Assembly: GCF_012849555.1 (NCBI RefSeq)
Contig: NZ_CP051685.1
Location: forward strand, 2,480,001-2,544,000
DNA: 64,000 nt
Reading direction: 5' to 3'
Source: Massilia forsythiae
GTDB taxonomy: Bacteria > Pseudomonadota > Gammaproteobacteria > Burkholderiales > Burkholderiaceae_D
Both the position numbers and the translations under genes were made by a program. Shown piece by piece: positions 47,611 to 58,960 of the stretch (position 1 is the stretch's first letter; every line of letters begins with the position of its first letter). The notes below the pieces were generated by a model that saw only the letters and a list, made by a program, of their open reading frames with translations, made no database searches and had not been told where the DNA came from.

Positions 47611-48728
47611 CCGGAGTACGCGTCGGCCTGGGAACGAACATGATCGAACCGGGCTTCACGGGCGGCAGGCTGGACGGCATCGGCGTGTACACGCGCGCCC
47701 TGCTGCGCCACCTGCCGGACGCCGGTTGCAGCGTAGCGCCGTTTTCCTGGCCGCGCCTGCGCGGCAAGGCACGGCCGACGGTCGGACGTGCCTTGCCGGC
47801 CTCGTTCGAGCTGGCTTCGGCAGCCGATTTGATCCTGCCCGGGCGCCGCATGCACATGCCGGCCGACGTCTTCCACGTCACCGACTACCGCGTGGTACGC
47901 ATGGATTGCCCGGTCGTGGCCAGCCTGCACGATGCGCTGCCGATCAAGCACCCGGAGTGGTGCAACCCGCGCCTGCGCGGCATGAAGAACTGGCTGCAGA
48001 AAAAGGCCGCGCAAAAGGCCGACCGCGTGATCGCGCTGTCGCATTATGCGGTCGACGAACTGGTCGAATGCTTCGGGGTCGACGAACGCCGCGTCAGCGT
48101 GGTGCCGTGCGGCGTCGACGACGAATGGCTCGATCCGCCCGACGCCTTCGACGTGGCGGCGACGCTGGCCGCGCATGGTTTACGGCCGGGCTATTTCCTG
48201 TTCGTCGGGACGCTGCAGCCGCGCAAGAACGTCGGCCGCGTGCTGGATGCCTACCTGGCGCTGCCGGCCGCGGTGCGCGCCGAGCGCCAGCTGGTCATCG
48301 TCGGCAATGCCGGCGCGCGCTCGGAAGAACTGCTGCGCCGCATCGCCGCCGCGGTGCAGGACGGCGCCGCCGTGGTCTGGCTGAACCGCCTGACCGACGA
48401 CGGCCAGTTGCGCCACGTGTATGCCTGCGCCGGCGTGTTCGTGTTCGCCTCGCTGTACGAAGGCTTCGGCATTCCGGTGGTGGAAGCCTTCGCTTCCGGG
48501 GTGCCGGTGGTGGCGTCGAACACGACCTCGCTGCCGGAGGTGAGCGCCGGCGCCGCGCTCGAGGTCGATCCGCTCGACGCCGGGGCGATTGGCGCCGCCA
48601 TGCTGGCGCTGGCGCGCGAGCCGGCGCTGCGGGCGCGCTGTATCGCGGCCGGGCGCACGCGCGCCGCCCAGCTGACCTGGAAGGCCACGGCGCGGCAGAC
48701 TGCCGCCGTGTACCGTTCCCTACTTTGA
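47607..48728 (+). CDS. GT4-family glycosyltransferase, WbpY-like
   Basis: Glycosyltransferase of family 4 (GT-B fold) that probably adds D-rhamnose from GDP-rhamnose. Starting with GTG at 47607 (4-base overlap with rmd) it has 373 aa. The N-terminus VRVGLGTNMIEPGFTGGRLD followed by GIGVYTRALL resembles WbpY of the Pseudomonas A-band (D-rhamnan) cluster as I recall it. Seen further: DVFHVTDYRV, FLFVGTLQPRKNVGRVL, and the donor-site SLYEGFGIPVVEAFASG. The larger frame from 46866 is a shadow across rmd. Confidence 0.87.
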   Translation: MTGVRVGLGTNMIEPGFTGGRLDGIGVYTRALLRHLPDAGCSVAPFSWPRLRGKARPTVGRALPASFELASAADLILPGRRMHMPADVFHVTDYRVVRMDCPVVASLHDALPIKHPEWCNPRLRGMKNWLQKKAAQKADRVIALSHYAVDELVECFGVDERRVSVVPCGVDDEWLDPPDAFDVAATLAAHGLRPGYFLFVGTLQPRKNVGRVLDAYLALPAAVRAERQLVIVGNAGARSEELLRRIAAAVQDGAAVVWLNRLTDDGQLRHVYACAGVFVFASLYEGFGIPVVEAFASGVPVVASNTTSLPEVSAGAALEVDPLDAGAIGAAMLALAREPALRARCIAAGRTRAAQLTWKATARQTAAVYRSLL

Positions 48729-48738
48729 CAGCCAAGCC

Positions 48739-49887
48739 ATGCGTGTCATACATTTCTGCAAGACGTATTTTCCCGATTCGGTCGGCGGCATCGAGCAGGT
48801 GATCCGCCAGATGTGCGTCGGCACCGGGCGCCTGGGCGTGACCAACCAGGTCCTGTCGCTGTCGCGCGCGGCCGACCTGGCGCCCTTCGAATTCGAGGGG
48901 CACACCGTGCACCGCGTCCCGCTCGACTTCGAACTGGCCTCGAACGCGGTCTCGGTGCGGGCCATCGGCGCGCTGGCACGCATGGCGGCGCAGGCCGACG
49001 TGGTGCATTACCACTTCCCGTGGCCGTTCACCGACGTCGCGCATTTCCTGGCGCGCATCGACAAGCCGACCGTGGTCACGTACCACTCCGACATCGTGCG
49101 CCAGCAGGCGCTGCTGAAGCTGTACCAGCCGCTGATGCACCGCTTCCTCGGCAGCGTGGACGCGATCGTGGCCACCTCGCCCAACTACCTGGCGTCGTCG
49201 GCGGTGCTGGACCGTTACCGTGACAAGACCCGCGTGATCGCCTTCGGCCTGGACCGCAGCACCTATCCGGAACCGGACCCGGCGCGCCTGGCCCACTGGC
49301 GCGCCCGGGTCGGCCCGAAGTTCTTCCTGTTCGTCGGCGTGCTGCGCTACTACAAGGGCCTGCACATCCTGCTGGACGCGGTGCAGGGCACCGATTACCC
49401 GGTGGTGATCGTCGGCGCCGGCCCGATCGAGCAGGAACTCAAGGCCCACGCCGCGCGCCTCGGCCTCGAGAACGTGATGTTCATGGGCGCGCTGGACGAA
49501 CCGGACAAGGTGGCACTGCTGGAGCTGTGCTACGCGGTCGCGTTCCCGTCGCACCTGCGCTCGGAAGCCTTCGGCATCTCGCTGCTGGAAGGCGCGATGT
49601 TCGGCAAGCCGATGATCTCGAGCGAGATCGGCACCGGCACCACCTACATCAACGTGCACGGCGAAAGCGGGCTGGTGGTGCCGCCGTCCGACCCCGAGGC
49701 GCTGCGCGCGGCCATGCGCACGCTGTGGGACGATCCGGACATGGCGCGCCGGATGGGGCAGCGTGCCGAGGCGCGCTACTGGCAGCTGTTCACCTCGGCG
49801 CAGATGGCGGACGAGTACGCGGCCTTGTACCGCGAACTGGTGGCGCGCAGGGCGCCGGCCAGGATCGCGGCCGTTCCGGCGCGCTGA
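48739..49887 (+). CDS. GT4-family glycosyltransferase, WbpZ-like
   Basis: Second GT-B glycosyltransferase, 382 aa. Its N-terminus MRVIHFCKTYFPDSVGGIEQ is close to WbpZ, which in Pseudomonas starts the D-rhamnan chain. Seen: VVHYHFPWPFTDVAH, VTYHSDIVRQQALLKLY, FLFVGVLRYYKGLHILLDAV and RSEAFGISLLEGAMFGKP with the donor Glu-x7-Glu pattern. It is 10 bases after the WbpY-like gene. The ABC exporter (Wzm/Wzt) and third transferase of the A-band set are not in the window. Confidence 0.88.
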   Translation: MRVIHFCKTYFPDSVGGIEQVIRQMCVGTGRLGVTNQVLSLSRAADLAPFEFEGHTVHRVPLDFELASNAVSVRAIGALARMAAQADVVHYHFPWPFTDVAHFLARIDKPTVVTYHSDIVRQQALLKLYQPLMHRFLGSVDAIVATSPNYLASSAVLDRYRDKTRVIAFGLDRSTYPEPDPARLAHWRARVGPKFFLFVGVLRYYKGLHILLDAVQGTDYPVVIVGAGPIEQELKAHAARLGLENVMFMGALDEPDKVALLELCYAVAFPSHLRSEAFGISLLEGAMFGKPMISSEIGTGTTYINVHGESGLVVPPSDPEALRAAMRTLWDDPDMARRMGQRAEARYWQLFTSAQMADEYAALYRELVARRAPARIAAVPAR

Positions 49888-49932
49888 ACCGGCACCCTCC
49901 CCGCGTTCACCCGGCCACGGGCATATGCATAT

Positions 49933-50084
49933 CGTCGTCCCCGCGCAGGCGGGGACCCATGCTCGGCAACGGAATCCGGTACGTCAAAAGGAACCCGAAT
50001 GCTTCGACAATACGAACTTCGGACACGCAGCACGGGGTAAACAATGCCAGTGGCAGCCTTTACCCCGTGCTGGCACGGCGGTGA
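49933..50084. repeat. Composite hairpin repeat with 14-bp terminator-like stem
   Basis: Left arm CGTCGTCCCCGCGCAGGCGG at 49933. The right arm has been replaced: CAGCACGGGGTAAA at 50028-50041 pairs perfectly with TTTACCCCGTGCTG at 50059-50072, around an inner stem TGCCAGTGGCA. The same inner hairpin is in the unit at 17682. It sits between convergent genes and could stop transcription from both sides. Confidence 0.85.
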
Positions 50085-51097
50085 TCATGCCGCCGCTTTC
50101 TCCGCTTCCGCCGGCTGCTCCGCCCAGCGCTGGCGGATCGCGCGGATCGCCGGCAGCTGGGTGACGAACAAGTCGACCAGCGCCGGATCGAAGTGCTTTT
50201 CCTTCTGCTTGACCATGAACTCGACCGCTTCTTCCTCGGTCCACGCCTTTTTGTAGGGCCGCACGGAGGTCAGCGCATCGAACACGTCGGCGATCGCGCA
50301 GATCCGTCCGACCAGCGGGATCGCCTGTCCCGCCAGGCCGTTCGGATAGCCGCTGCCGTCCCACTTCTCGTGGTGCGAGATGGCGATGTCGCGCGCCAGC
50401 GCCAGCATGCCGCCGTCGTGGCGGCCGATGATCTCGGCGCCGATCGACGCGTGGCTCTGCATGATCTTCCACTCGTCCGGATCGAGCGGGCCGGGCTTTT
50501 GCAGGATGCGGTCGGGGATGCCGATCTTGCCGACGTCGTGCATCGGCGCCGCGTGCAACAGATCGTCGGCCTGCGCCTCGGTCATGCCGGCGGCCAGGCC
50601 CAGGATGCGCGCGAAGTGGCTCATGCGGATCACGTGCAGGCCGGTCTCGTTGTCCTTGTACTCGGCGGCCAGGCCGAGGCGCTGCACGATCTCCAGGCGC
50701 GAGGCGCGCAGCTCTTCCATGCGCACCAGCGACAGGTGGGTGCGCACGCGCGCGCGCACGATGGGCGGGCTGATCGGCTTGGTGATGTAGTCGACCGCGC
50801 CGGCCTCGAAGCCTTCCAGCTCGTCCTCGATGTCGCCCAGCGCGGACACGAAGATGATCGGGATGCCGGCCGTCTTCGGATCGGCCTTGAGCGCGGCGCA
50901 CACCTCGTAGCCGCTCATGCCCGGCATCATCACGTCGAGCAGGATCAGGTTGGGGCGCTCCTCGTGCGCCAGTTCGAGCGCGCGCGGGCCGTCCTTGGCG
51001 AAGCGCAGGCGGTAGTGGTCCTGCAGGATCTGGCGCAGCAGCTGCAGGTTGCTGGCTTCGTCGTCGACGGCCAGGATGAGGGGTTGGTGGATGTTCG

Positions 51098-51101
<4 letters not shown>
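50085..51101 (-). CDS. REC-HD-GYP response regulator (c-di-GMP phosphodiesterase)
   Basis: RpfG-type response regulator: REC domain (residues 8-125; ILAVDDEASNLQLL, phospho-Asp in LILLDVMMPGMSG) followed by an HD-GYP domain (150-330; HAAPMHDVGKIGIPDRIL and SHHEKWDGSGYPNGLAGQ, with all metal residues visible). Expected to degrade cyclic di-GMP. The 338-aa gene overlaps the upstream kinase gene by 4 bases, so this regulator is very likely its output. It ends beside a large hairpin. Confidence 0.94.
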
Positions 51102-54514
<3,413 letters not shown>

Positions 54515-54808
54515 GTGAATTGACGAAACTGCCGAAACAAGTAAATTAGAAACGTCAGTATCGCATTTTTCCATGAGGAAAGTATTCTGCGGCCGCTGAA
54601 ATGTCTTCCGGGGCGGCGCCGGCCGGGAAAATGTGGCGTGCATGCCACCGCCGGCGGCGGCAGCGTGGAAATGGGCCGAGCCGGCGCGTGCGCATACGCG
54701 CTGGTTGCATGGCGCAGACCGTCGGCCTGCGGCATGGCGATGCATACTGTAAAGCCCAGGCCATGTGTAATATGATTCACTTCTTTTTTCGCTTTTCACG
54801 CCGCAGCC

Positions 54809-55963
54809 ATGCCGACACACCTGATCCCGACCAACGAGTTTTCCGTGAGCTCCTACCGCATGCTGTCGCTGCGCGACACGGTGCTGCAGTCCTGGGAAAA
54901 CCACGTGCGCACCAGGCTGGCGAGCGCGCAGAAGCTGAGCCAGCCGGTGCTGATCGACACCATGCCGGTGCTGTACGAGCGCCTGTGCTCGGCGCTGACC
55001 CCGGCCTACTTCACGCGCGACGGGCTGGACGTGGCCAGCATCGGCGCCGAGCACGGCGTCGAGCGCGCCAACCTGTCCGACTACGACGCGGAAGCGATCC
55101 TGGCCGAATTCCAGATGTTCCGCAGCGTGCTGTTCGACGTGCTCGACGCCCACGACGTGACCTTGACCGCGCCCGAGCGGCGCGCGCTGCACCTGACCAT
55201 CGACGCCGCCGTGCGCGAGAGCGTGCGCGCCTTCGTCGCCGCCACCAATTCGCTGCGCGAACGCGTCGCCGGCGCGCTGGCGCACGACCTGCGCCAGCCG
55301 GCTTCGAACATGGTGCTGGGCGCCAACCTGATCCTGCGCGCCGACCCGGCGCCGGACATCGCCCGCTGGGCCGAACGCATCGTCAGGAACGGCGAGCGCA
55401 TGTCGGGCATGCTCGAGGAATTGCTGGACGCGCTGGCGATCCAGGCGGGCGAGCGCCTGTCGCTGCAACTGGCGCAGTTCGACATGCTGGAACTGGCGCG
55501 CAGCGTTACCGAGCGCGCGCGCGATTACCAGGGCGCCGACGTGCGCCTGGAAGGCAAGCGCGTCACCGGCTGGTGGAGCCAGGCGGCCTTCGAGCGCGCG
55601 CTGGAAAACCTGCTCAACAATGCCCAGAAATACGGCGAACCCGGCAAGCCGATCGACGTCAGCGTGGCCGACAGCAAGGGCCGCATGATCCTGTCGGTGC
55701 GCAACCAGGGCAGGCCGATCCCGGCCGGCGAACTGGATGCGATCTTCCAGCAGTTCGTGCGCTCCAGCGATGCCGGCGTCTCGAGCACCGGCAGCTGGGG
55801 GCTGGGATTGCCGTACGTGCGCAGCGTGGCGCAGGGGCACGGGGGGAGCGCGGTGGTGTACAGCGATGCCAACGAGGGGACGGTGTTCGTGATGGATGTG
55901 CCGGTGGATGCAAGGCCGTTTCAGCAGGGGGAGTTGCCGAACGTCGGACAGCCGCAGGCTTGA
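54809..55963 (+). CDS. Soluble sensor histidine kinase
   Basis: Cytoplasmic histidine kinase of 384 aa without membrane helices. The N-terminal 150 residues are helical (RLASAQKLSQPVLIDTMPVL) and resemble RsbRD-like sensor regions. HisKA has H in GALAHDLRQPASNM (an unusual DLRQP variant), and HATPase shows ENLLNNAQKYGEPG and SWGLGLPYVRSVAQGHGG. No receiver is in the gene. It is divergent from the MHYT kinase, sharing a 294-base gap that I see nothing else in. Confidence 0.88.
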   Translation: MPTHLIPTNEFSVSSYRMLSLRDTVLQSWENHVRTRLASAQKLSQPVLIDTMPVLYERLCSALTPAYFTRDGLDVASIGAEHGVERANLSDYDAEAILAEFQMFRSVLFDVLDAHDVTLTAPERRALHLTIDAAVRESVRAFVAATNSLRERVAGALAHDLRQPASNMVLGANLILRADPAPDIARWAERIVRNGERMSGMLEELLDALAIQAGERLSLQLAQFDMLELARSVTERARDYQGADVRLEGKRVTGWWSQAAFERALENLLNNAQKYGEPGKPIDVSVADSKGRMILSVRNQGRPIPAGELDAIFQQFVRSSDAGVSSTGSWGLGLPYVRSVAQGHGGSAVVYSDANEGTVFVMDVPVDARPFQQGELPNVGQPQA

Positions 55964-55994
55964 GGGTAGCGTTTCATTTTGTGAGGAGAATCGT

Positions 55995-56414
55995 ATGCAG
56001 GATGCCGTATCGCATGACAGCGCCGGTGGCGGCGCAGACGCCGGAGCAATGGCTGGTTCGACCCGCTTCCTGGGCGTTTCTCCATCGATTCCCGCGCGCG
56101 ATGTGGAAGAGGCGATTGCTTTCTACCGCGACGCGCTCGGGTTCGGATTGCGTTACCGGGATGCGGAACCGGCCGGGTTCGCGATCGTGGGGTGCGAGGG
56201 GGCGGAATTGCACCTGTTTGCCAGCCAGGACCGGCATCTGGCCGAGTGGACCAGCCTGCGGATCGGGGTGGCGGGGATCGATGCCTTGCATGCGCGCTGC
56301 GTGGCGGCCGGGTGCGTGCATCCGAACGGGCAGCTCGGTGAACGGCCGTGGGGGACGCGCGAGTTTTCGATCGTCGATCCGTCGGGGGTGTGTATTGCGT
56401 TGGTGCAGCGCTAG
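55995..56414 (+). CDS. VOC-family protein (bleomycin-resistance/glyoxalase fold)
   Basis: Small 139-aa metal-binding-fold protein. ATG at 55995 has a strong GAGGAGA in front; the longer frame is rejected. Seen: SIPARDVEEAIAFYRDALGF, ELHLFASQDRHLAEW, and WGTREFSIVDPSGVCIALVQ, typical of bleomycin-resistance-like VOC proteins. Whether it binds a drug or a metabolite is unknown. It is the last gene with the host-like high GC content; composition falls to the right. Confidence 0.88.
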   Translation: MQDAVSHDSAGGGADAGAMAGSTRFLGVSPSIPARDVEEAIAFYRDALGFGLRYRDAEPAGFAIVGCEGAELHLFASQDRHLAEWTSLRIGVAGIDALHARCVAAGCVHPNGQLGERPWGTREFSIVDPSGVCIALVQR

Positions 56415-56509
56415 CGCTGAGTTTTCTTGGCGTGCTCATCTGTGGGACGGGTACGTCCACGGATGGCCGACCGTTGCTTCCAAGTGAGGCAGGAGTGGCG
56501 TTGCACGCG

Positions 56510-56893
56510 CTATTGAAGCGCCGGCCGGAAGACAACGTCGAACCGTTGCGCCAACTCGGCCAAGCGCCTGTCCAGTGACCACAAACGCGATCCTGGCGTG
56601 AGCAGTGTCGACGCCAATAACGCCAGGTCGACCACACCACAGCCGAGACCATACAGCTTTTCGCGCTCGATCAAACCGCGTACCTCATCCAGTGTTGCCT
56701 GACGTGCTTGCGGCAAGGTCGAGATATCGGTCAAGGTACGGGACCGTGGTGCCGGCGGCGTGCTGCAAGCGAGTTCGGTCACGATCAGAGGATGGGATAG
56801 GGCCAGGTCCAGCGTCAGCAGGCTGACCAGGTTCTCATTGCGATTGCGGAAGTGGTCTACCCACACCGATGTATCGACCAGCACGCCTTTCAT
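56510..56893 (-). CDS. vapC: VapC-type PIN-domain toxin
   Basis: PIN-domain ribonuclease, toxin of a type II toxin-antitoxin pair. The 127-aa protein has the four acidic residues of the active site at D7 (VLVDTSVW), E40 (IVTELAC), D89 ([10 protein letters not shown]) and D108 (SLDRRL). It is the second gene of the pair, with a 4-base ATGA overlap with vapB. The target RNA is unknown (tRNA cleavage is common in the family). Confidence 0.93.
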   Translation of the reverse strand: MKGVLVDTSVWVDHFRNRNENLVSLLTLDLALSHPLIVTELACSTPPAPRSRTLTDISTLPQARQATLDEVRGLIEREKLYGLGCGVVDLALLASTLLTPGSRLWSLDRRLAELAQRFDVVFRPALQ

Positions 56894-57093
56894 TCCACTG
56901 GCTCGCTGGACCGGCGCGGGACGTTCGCCATATTGGGTGACGCTCCGCCGAGGCTGGCAAGACGCCGAGCTGCTTGAACGCGCACGAAGGTTTTGATTGC
57001 CTCACGAAACAGGTCGGCCTTGTCCATGTCTGGATCCGCCATTTCCAGCGCCTTTTCGTACAAGGCATCGTCGATCGTCACGGTGGTGCGCAT
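56890..57093 (-). CDS. vapB: VapB-type antitoxin
   Basis: 67-aa antitoxin: ribbon-helix-helix-like N-terminus [20 protein letters not shown], then [20 protein letters not shown], and a disordered tail that should wrap the toxin. Type known from toxin partners with PIN domains. Lower GC than the genes to the left. The promoter at 57123-57151 and its palindrome lie directly upstream, as expected for autoregulation by the VapBC complex. Confidence 0.92.
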   Translation of the reverse strand: MRTTVTIDDALYEKALEMADPDMDKADLFREAIKTFVRVQAARRLASLGGASPNMANVPRRSSEPVE

Positions 57094-57115
57094 CTTTCGC
57101 TCTCAGCATCAAATA

Positions 57116-57151
57116 TGAAGACATTTTGCATCAGATGGAGCATCTTCACAA
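57116..57151 (-). promoter_or_regulatory. vapBC promoter with overlapping inverted repeat
   Basis: On the minus strand: TTGTGA (57146-57151) as -35, 17-base spacer, CAAAAT (57123-57128) as -10, good by spacing and 4 of 6 bases at the -10. The inverted repeat TGAAGA (57116-57121) / TCTTCA (57143-57148) spans the promoter and could be the VapBC operator. GAGAGCGAAAG before the ATG serves as ribosome-binding site. Confidence 0.55.
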
Positions 57152-57389
57152 GCGATCTCCAAGCAATCGCTGTATTTATTTTCTTGAGGAAAGATTTTTA
57201 CAACTGACTCAACATGGGCCTAGGGTGCAGGTTTTGTCTCGGGGTTGGGCGTTTCGAATTACGGTGTACGTCAATGGGGCGCAGGACTTGGGCATTTCAG
57301 ATCCATGACACTTGGCCTTCGGTACCCGTGAACGATGTATGGATACAAAAATGCGGGGTGGTAATGGACGAGGTCAAACGTCGGCGCAC
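57152..57389. other. Low-GC gap with no supported gene
   Basis: Roughly 240 bases upstream of vapB. Short open frames occur on the plus strand but have no ribosome-binding site and no recognisable protein. No repeat longer than a few bases was seen. It lies between the vapBC promoter and the terminator/tRNA-like fragment. Confidence 0.4.
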
Positions 57390-57425
57390 AAAAAAACCGC
57401 GTTCCCAGAGCAAGATACGCGGTTT
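57390..57425 (-). terminator. Rho-independent terminator, minus strand
   Basis: On the minus strand, AAACCGCG (57418-57425) pairs with CGCGGTTT (57394-57401), and the T-run that follows is T7 (forward A7 at 57390-57396). The loop is 16 bases. No protein gene ends just upstream of it on that strand; instead, the tRNA 3'-end-like fragment at 57453-57474 does, about 28 bases away. That is the normal layout of a tRNA gene followed by its terminator. Confidence 0.75.
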
Positions 57426-57452
57426 CTTGGACAATGCTGGACTACTCTGGAT

Positions 57453-57474
57453 GAGTAGGTGGTGCTCCGGCCGG
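57453..57474 (-). other. tRNA 3'-end-like fragment, candidate attachment site
   Basis: Read on the minus strand, TTCGATTCCGGCCGGAGC followed by ACCA resembles the T-loop, T-stem 3' half, acceptor 3' half and CCA end of a tRNA. It is one base short of standard spacing, and the sequence to its 5' side does not complete a tRNA cloverleaf. With the terminator on its 3' side, it fits the leftover half of a tRNA gene after integration of an island that extends to the right. No intact tRNA is in the window. Confidence 0.4.
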
Positions 57475-57710
57475 AATCGAAAAGTAGGCTGGAACCCGCA
57501 TAGATGCTAGCGTTCGCCATTTCCTCCTGCAGAGATACCGCCAAAACTACCGTCAAATCTTCGCGTAGCCACCCGCTCTCACACAATCTCACCGAGACTC
57601 ATCCCAGCGCGACGGCCAGAGTTTACCATGTTGGTTCGTGCGGTTAACGTTCCATCTTATGATCGGTCCAGTCTGCCGTCGCCGCTATCTGACATCCTTG
57701 GGAGGAGGAT

Positions 57711-58109
57711 ATGTCCGCGAGTTCCACGTCAGTCCACGATGCTACAGTGGCGCTTCGCGACGCTGCAAATGCGGCCGTTGCCCTTGGCCGCGTCGCGAGC
57801 ACGTTTAACGAGGTTTTGAAGTGTGTTGCCGACCTGGAGGCTCGCGTAGAGGCGCTTGAGCGTGCGATCGTCCTTCTTGGGACCGAAGAGGCCCCAGTTG
57901 GCCGGGGAGGGGCGGGTTTGCATGCGATAATGGGCGCAGACACGCGCAGCCACGTCGACACAAACACGGCGGCGGGGCTGCTTGGCCGGACGCCCCAAAC
58001 CTTGCGGAAATGGGCGTGTTATGAAGATGGGCCGCTGCGTCCAGTCCGAGTCAATGGTCGACTTGCGTGGCCAGTTGCCGATATCCGCCGCCTGCTAAAC
58101 CAAGGTTGA
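57711..58109 (+). CDS. Helix-turn-helix protein, AlpA/excisionase-like C-terminus
   Basis: 132-aa protein with a strong GGGAGGAGGA before its ATG. The N-terminal half is helical with a heptad-like LEARVEALERAIVLLG; the C-terminal 50 residues, DTNTAAGLLGRTPQTLRKWA and RPVRVNGRLAWPVADIRRLL, look like the DNA-binding helix-turn-helix of AlpA/MerR-type excisionases. Such proteins often sit at the ends of integrated elements. Target unknown. It converges with the HNH gene 43 bases to the right. Confidence 0.72.
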   Translation: MSASSTSVHDATVALRDAANAAVALGRVASTFNEVLKCVADLEARVEALERAIVLLGTEEAPVGRGGAGLHAIMGADTRSHVDTNTAAGLLGRTPQTLRKWACYEDGPLRPVRVNGRLAWPVADIRRLLNQG

Positions 58110-58151
58110 AGATTTTAGGCTTGTGATTTCTGTTGTCATGCGTTCGATTGT

Positions 58152-58949
58152 TTAGGCCAGCCTTGTGCTCAACCGCAATCTGTGCCACGCCAAGTACACG
58201 CGATGTGCATCGGTGAGCCAGCGGAGCGCCATGCCAGGATGTAGCCCCAATCGAATCCGGATTTCAGCCGTCAAAATTGGCGAGATCAAAAGTCTACCGT
58301 CGTCGTCAAAGCTGATCAGAAACCGGTCAAACAGAGCATCCAGATTAGCCACCAACAAGAAGCCATTAAACACGTCCAGTCGCTCCGCATCGCTGGCGCA
58401 CTCCGCCCATGGTTTGGCATGACTGGCACGAAGCACTTCAGGGAATGCCACGGCAGTCACCGCGCAGGCACCGCCCCAGTAATCAAGCATGGCATCCCGA
58501 AATTTCTGCTGCCCTATTCGCTGTCGAACCAGGCGCTCCACCTCTGTTCCACCGAGGTCCGCAGGCAATTGAGCCAACTGGTTGGCGACCGTCGCCTCAT
58601 AGTCGTTGACGACTTGGCTAGGCAGGGCACGCGCCAAACCAGCAGCGCGGCGAAGCAAGGTTGCTAAGCCCGCTACCGTGTTGGCAGAAAAGCCATTGAT
58701 TTGGCTCTGCTGGGGAAATGAACGGCTCATCTCGGGTAGCAGGGCAGGCATTTCAGTCTGCAAGCGCAGCAGGTAAGCGCCTGCGGGCTGGGCGACTACC
58801 TGCGCACTTGCAGTGTGCTTTGCCGAAGCCAGCAGTACGCCGCCGGGCTCGCTGGCGACTACATGCTCGAAGCCATGATCGTGGCCTGCCTTTTCAATCA
58901 ATGAGCGTTGCAGCAGGTTCATCGTTGGGTATTGTTGAAGAGATCCCAT
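58152..58949 (-). CDS. HNH endonuclease (HNH_2 type)
   Basis: 265-aa protein with a C-terminal HNH_2 nuclease domain: GGACAVTAVAFPEVLRASHA, KPWAECASDAERLDVFNGFL and LVANLDALFDRFLISFDDDG. The His and Asn of the motif are visible. The N-terminal 130 residues match nothing I know. It starts 11 bases after the ATPase gene ends, so it is the third gene of the methylase-ATPase-HNH operon and the probable effector nuclease. ATG at 58949 or at 58922. Confidence 0.88.
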   Translation of the reverse strand: MGSLQQYPTMNLLQRSLIEKAGHDHGFEHVVASEPGGVLLASAKHTASAQVVAQPAGAYLLRLQTEMPALLPEMSRSFPQQSQINGFSANTVAGLATLLRRAAGLARALPSQVVNDYEATVANQLAQLPADLGGTEVERLVRQRIGQQKFRDAMLDYWGGACAVTAVAFPEVLRASHAKPWAECASDAERLDVFNGFLLVANLDALFDRFLISFDDDGRLLISPILTAEIRIRLGLHPGMALRWLTDAHRVYLAWHRLRLSTRLA

Positions 58950-58960
58950 GCGTCAGAGTC

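Noticed and set aside
57214..57510. Plus-strand open frame of 98 codons near the island edge
   Set aside because: No ribosome-binding site, crosses the terminator hairpin and the tRNA-like fragment, and matches no known protein.
57453..57530. Complete tRNA gene
   Set aside because: Only the 3' end matches; the sequence 5' of it cannot form the anticodon and D arms, and the T-stem does not pair.
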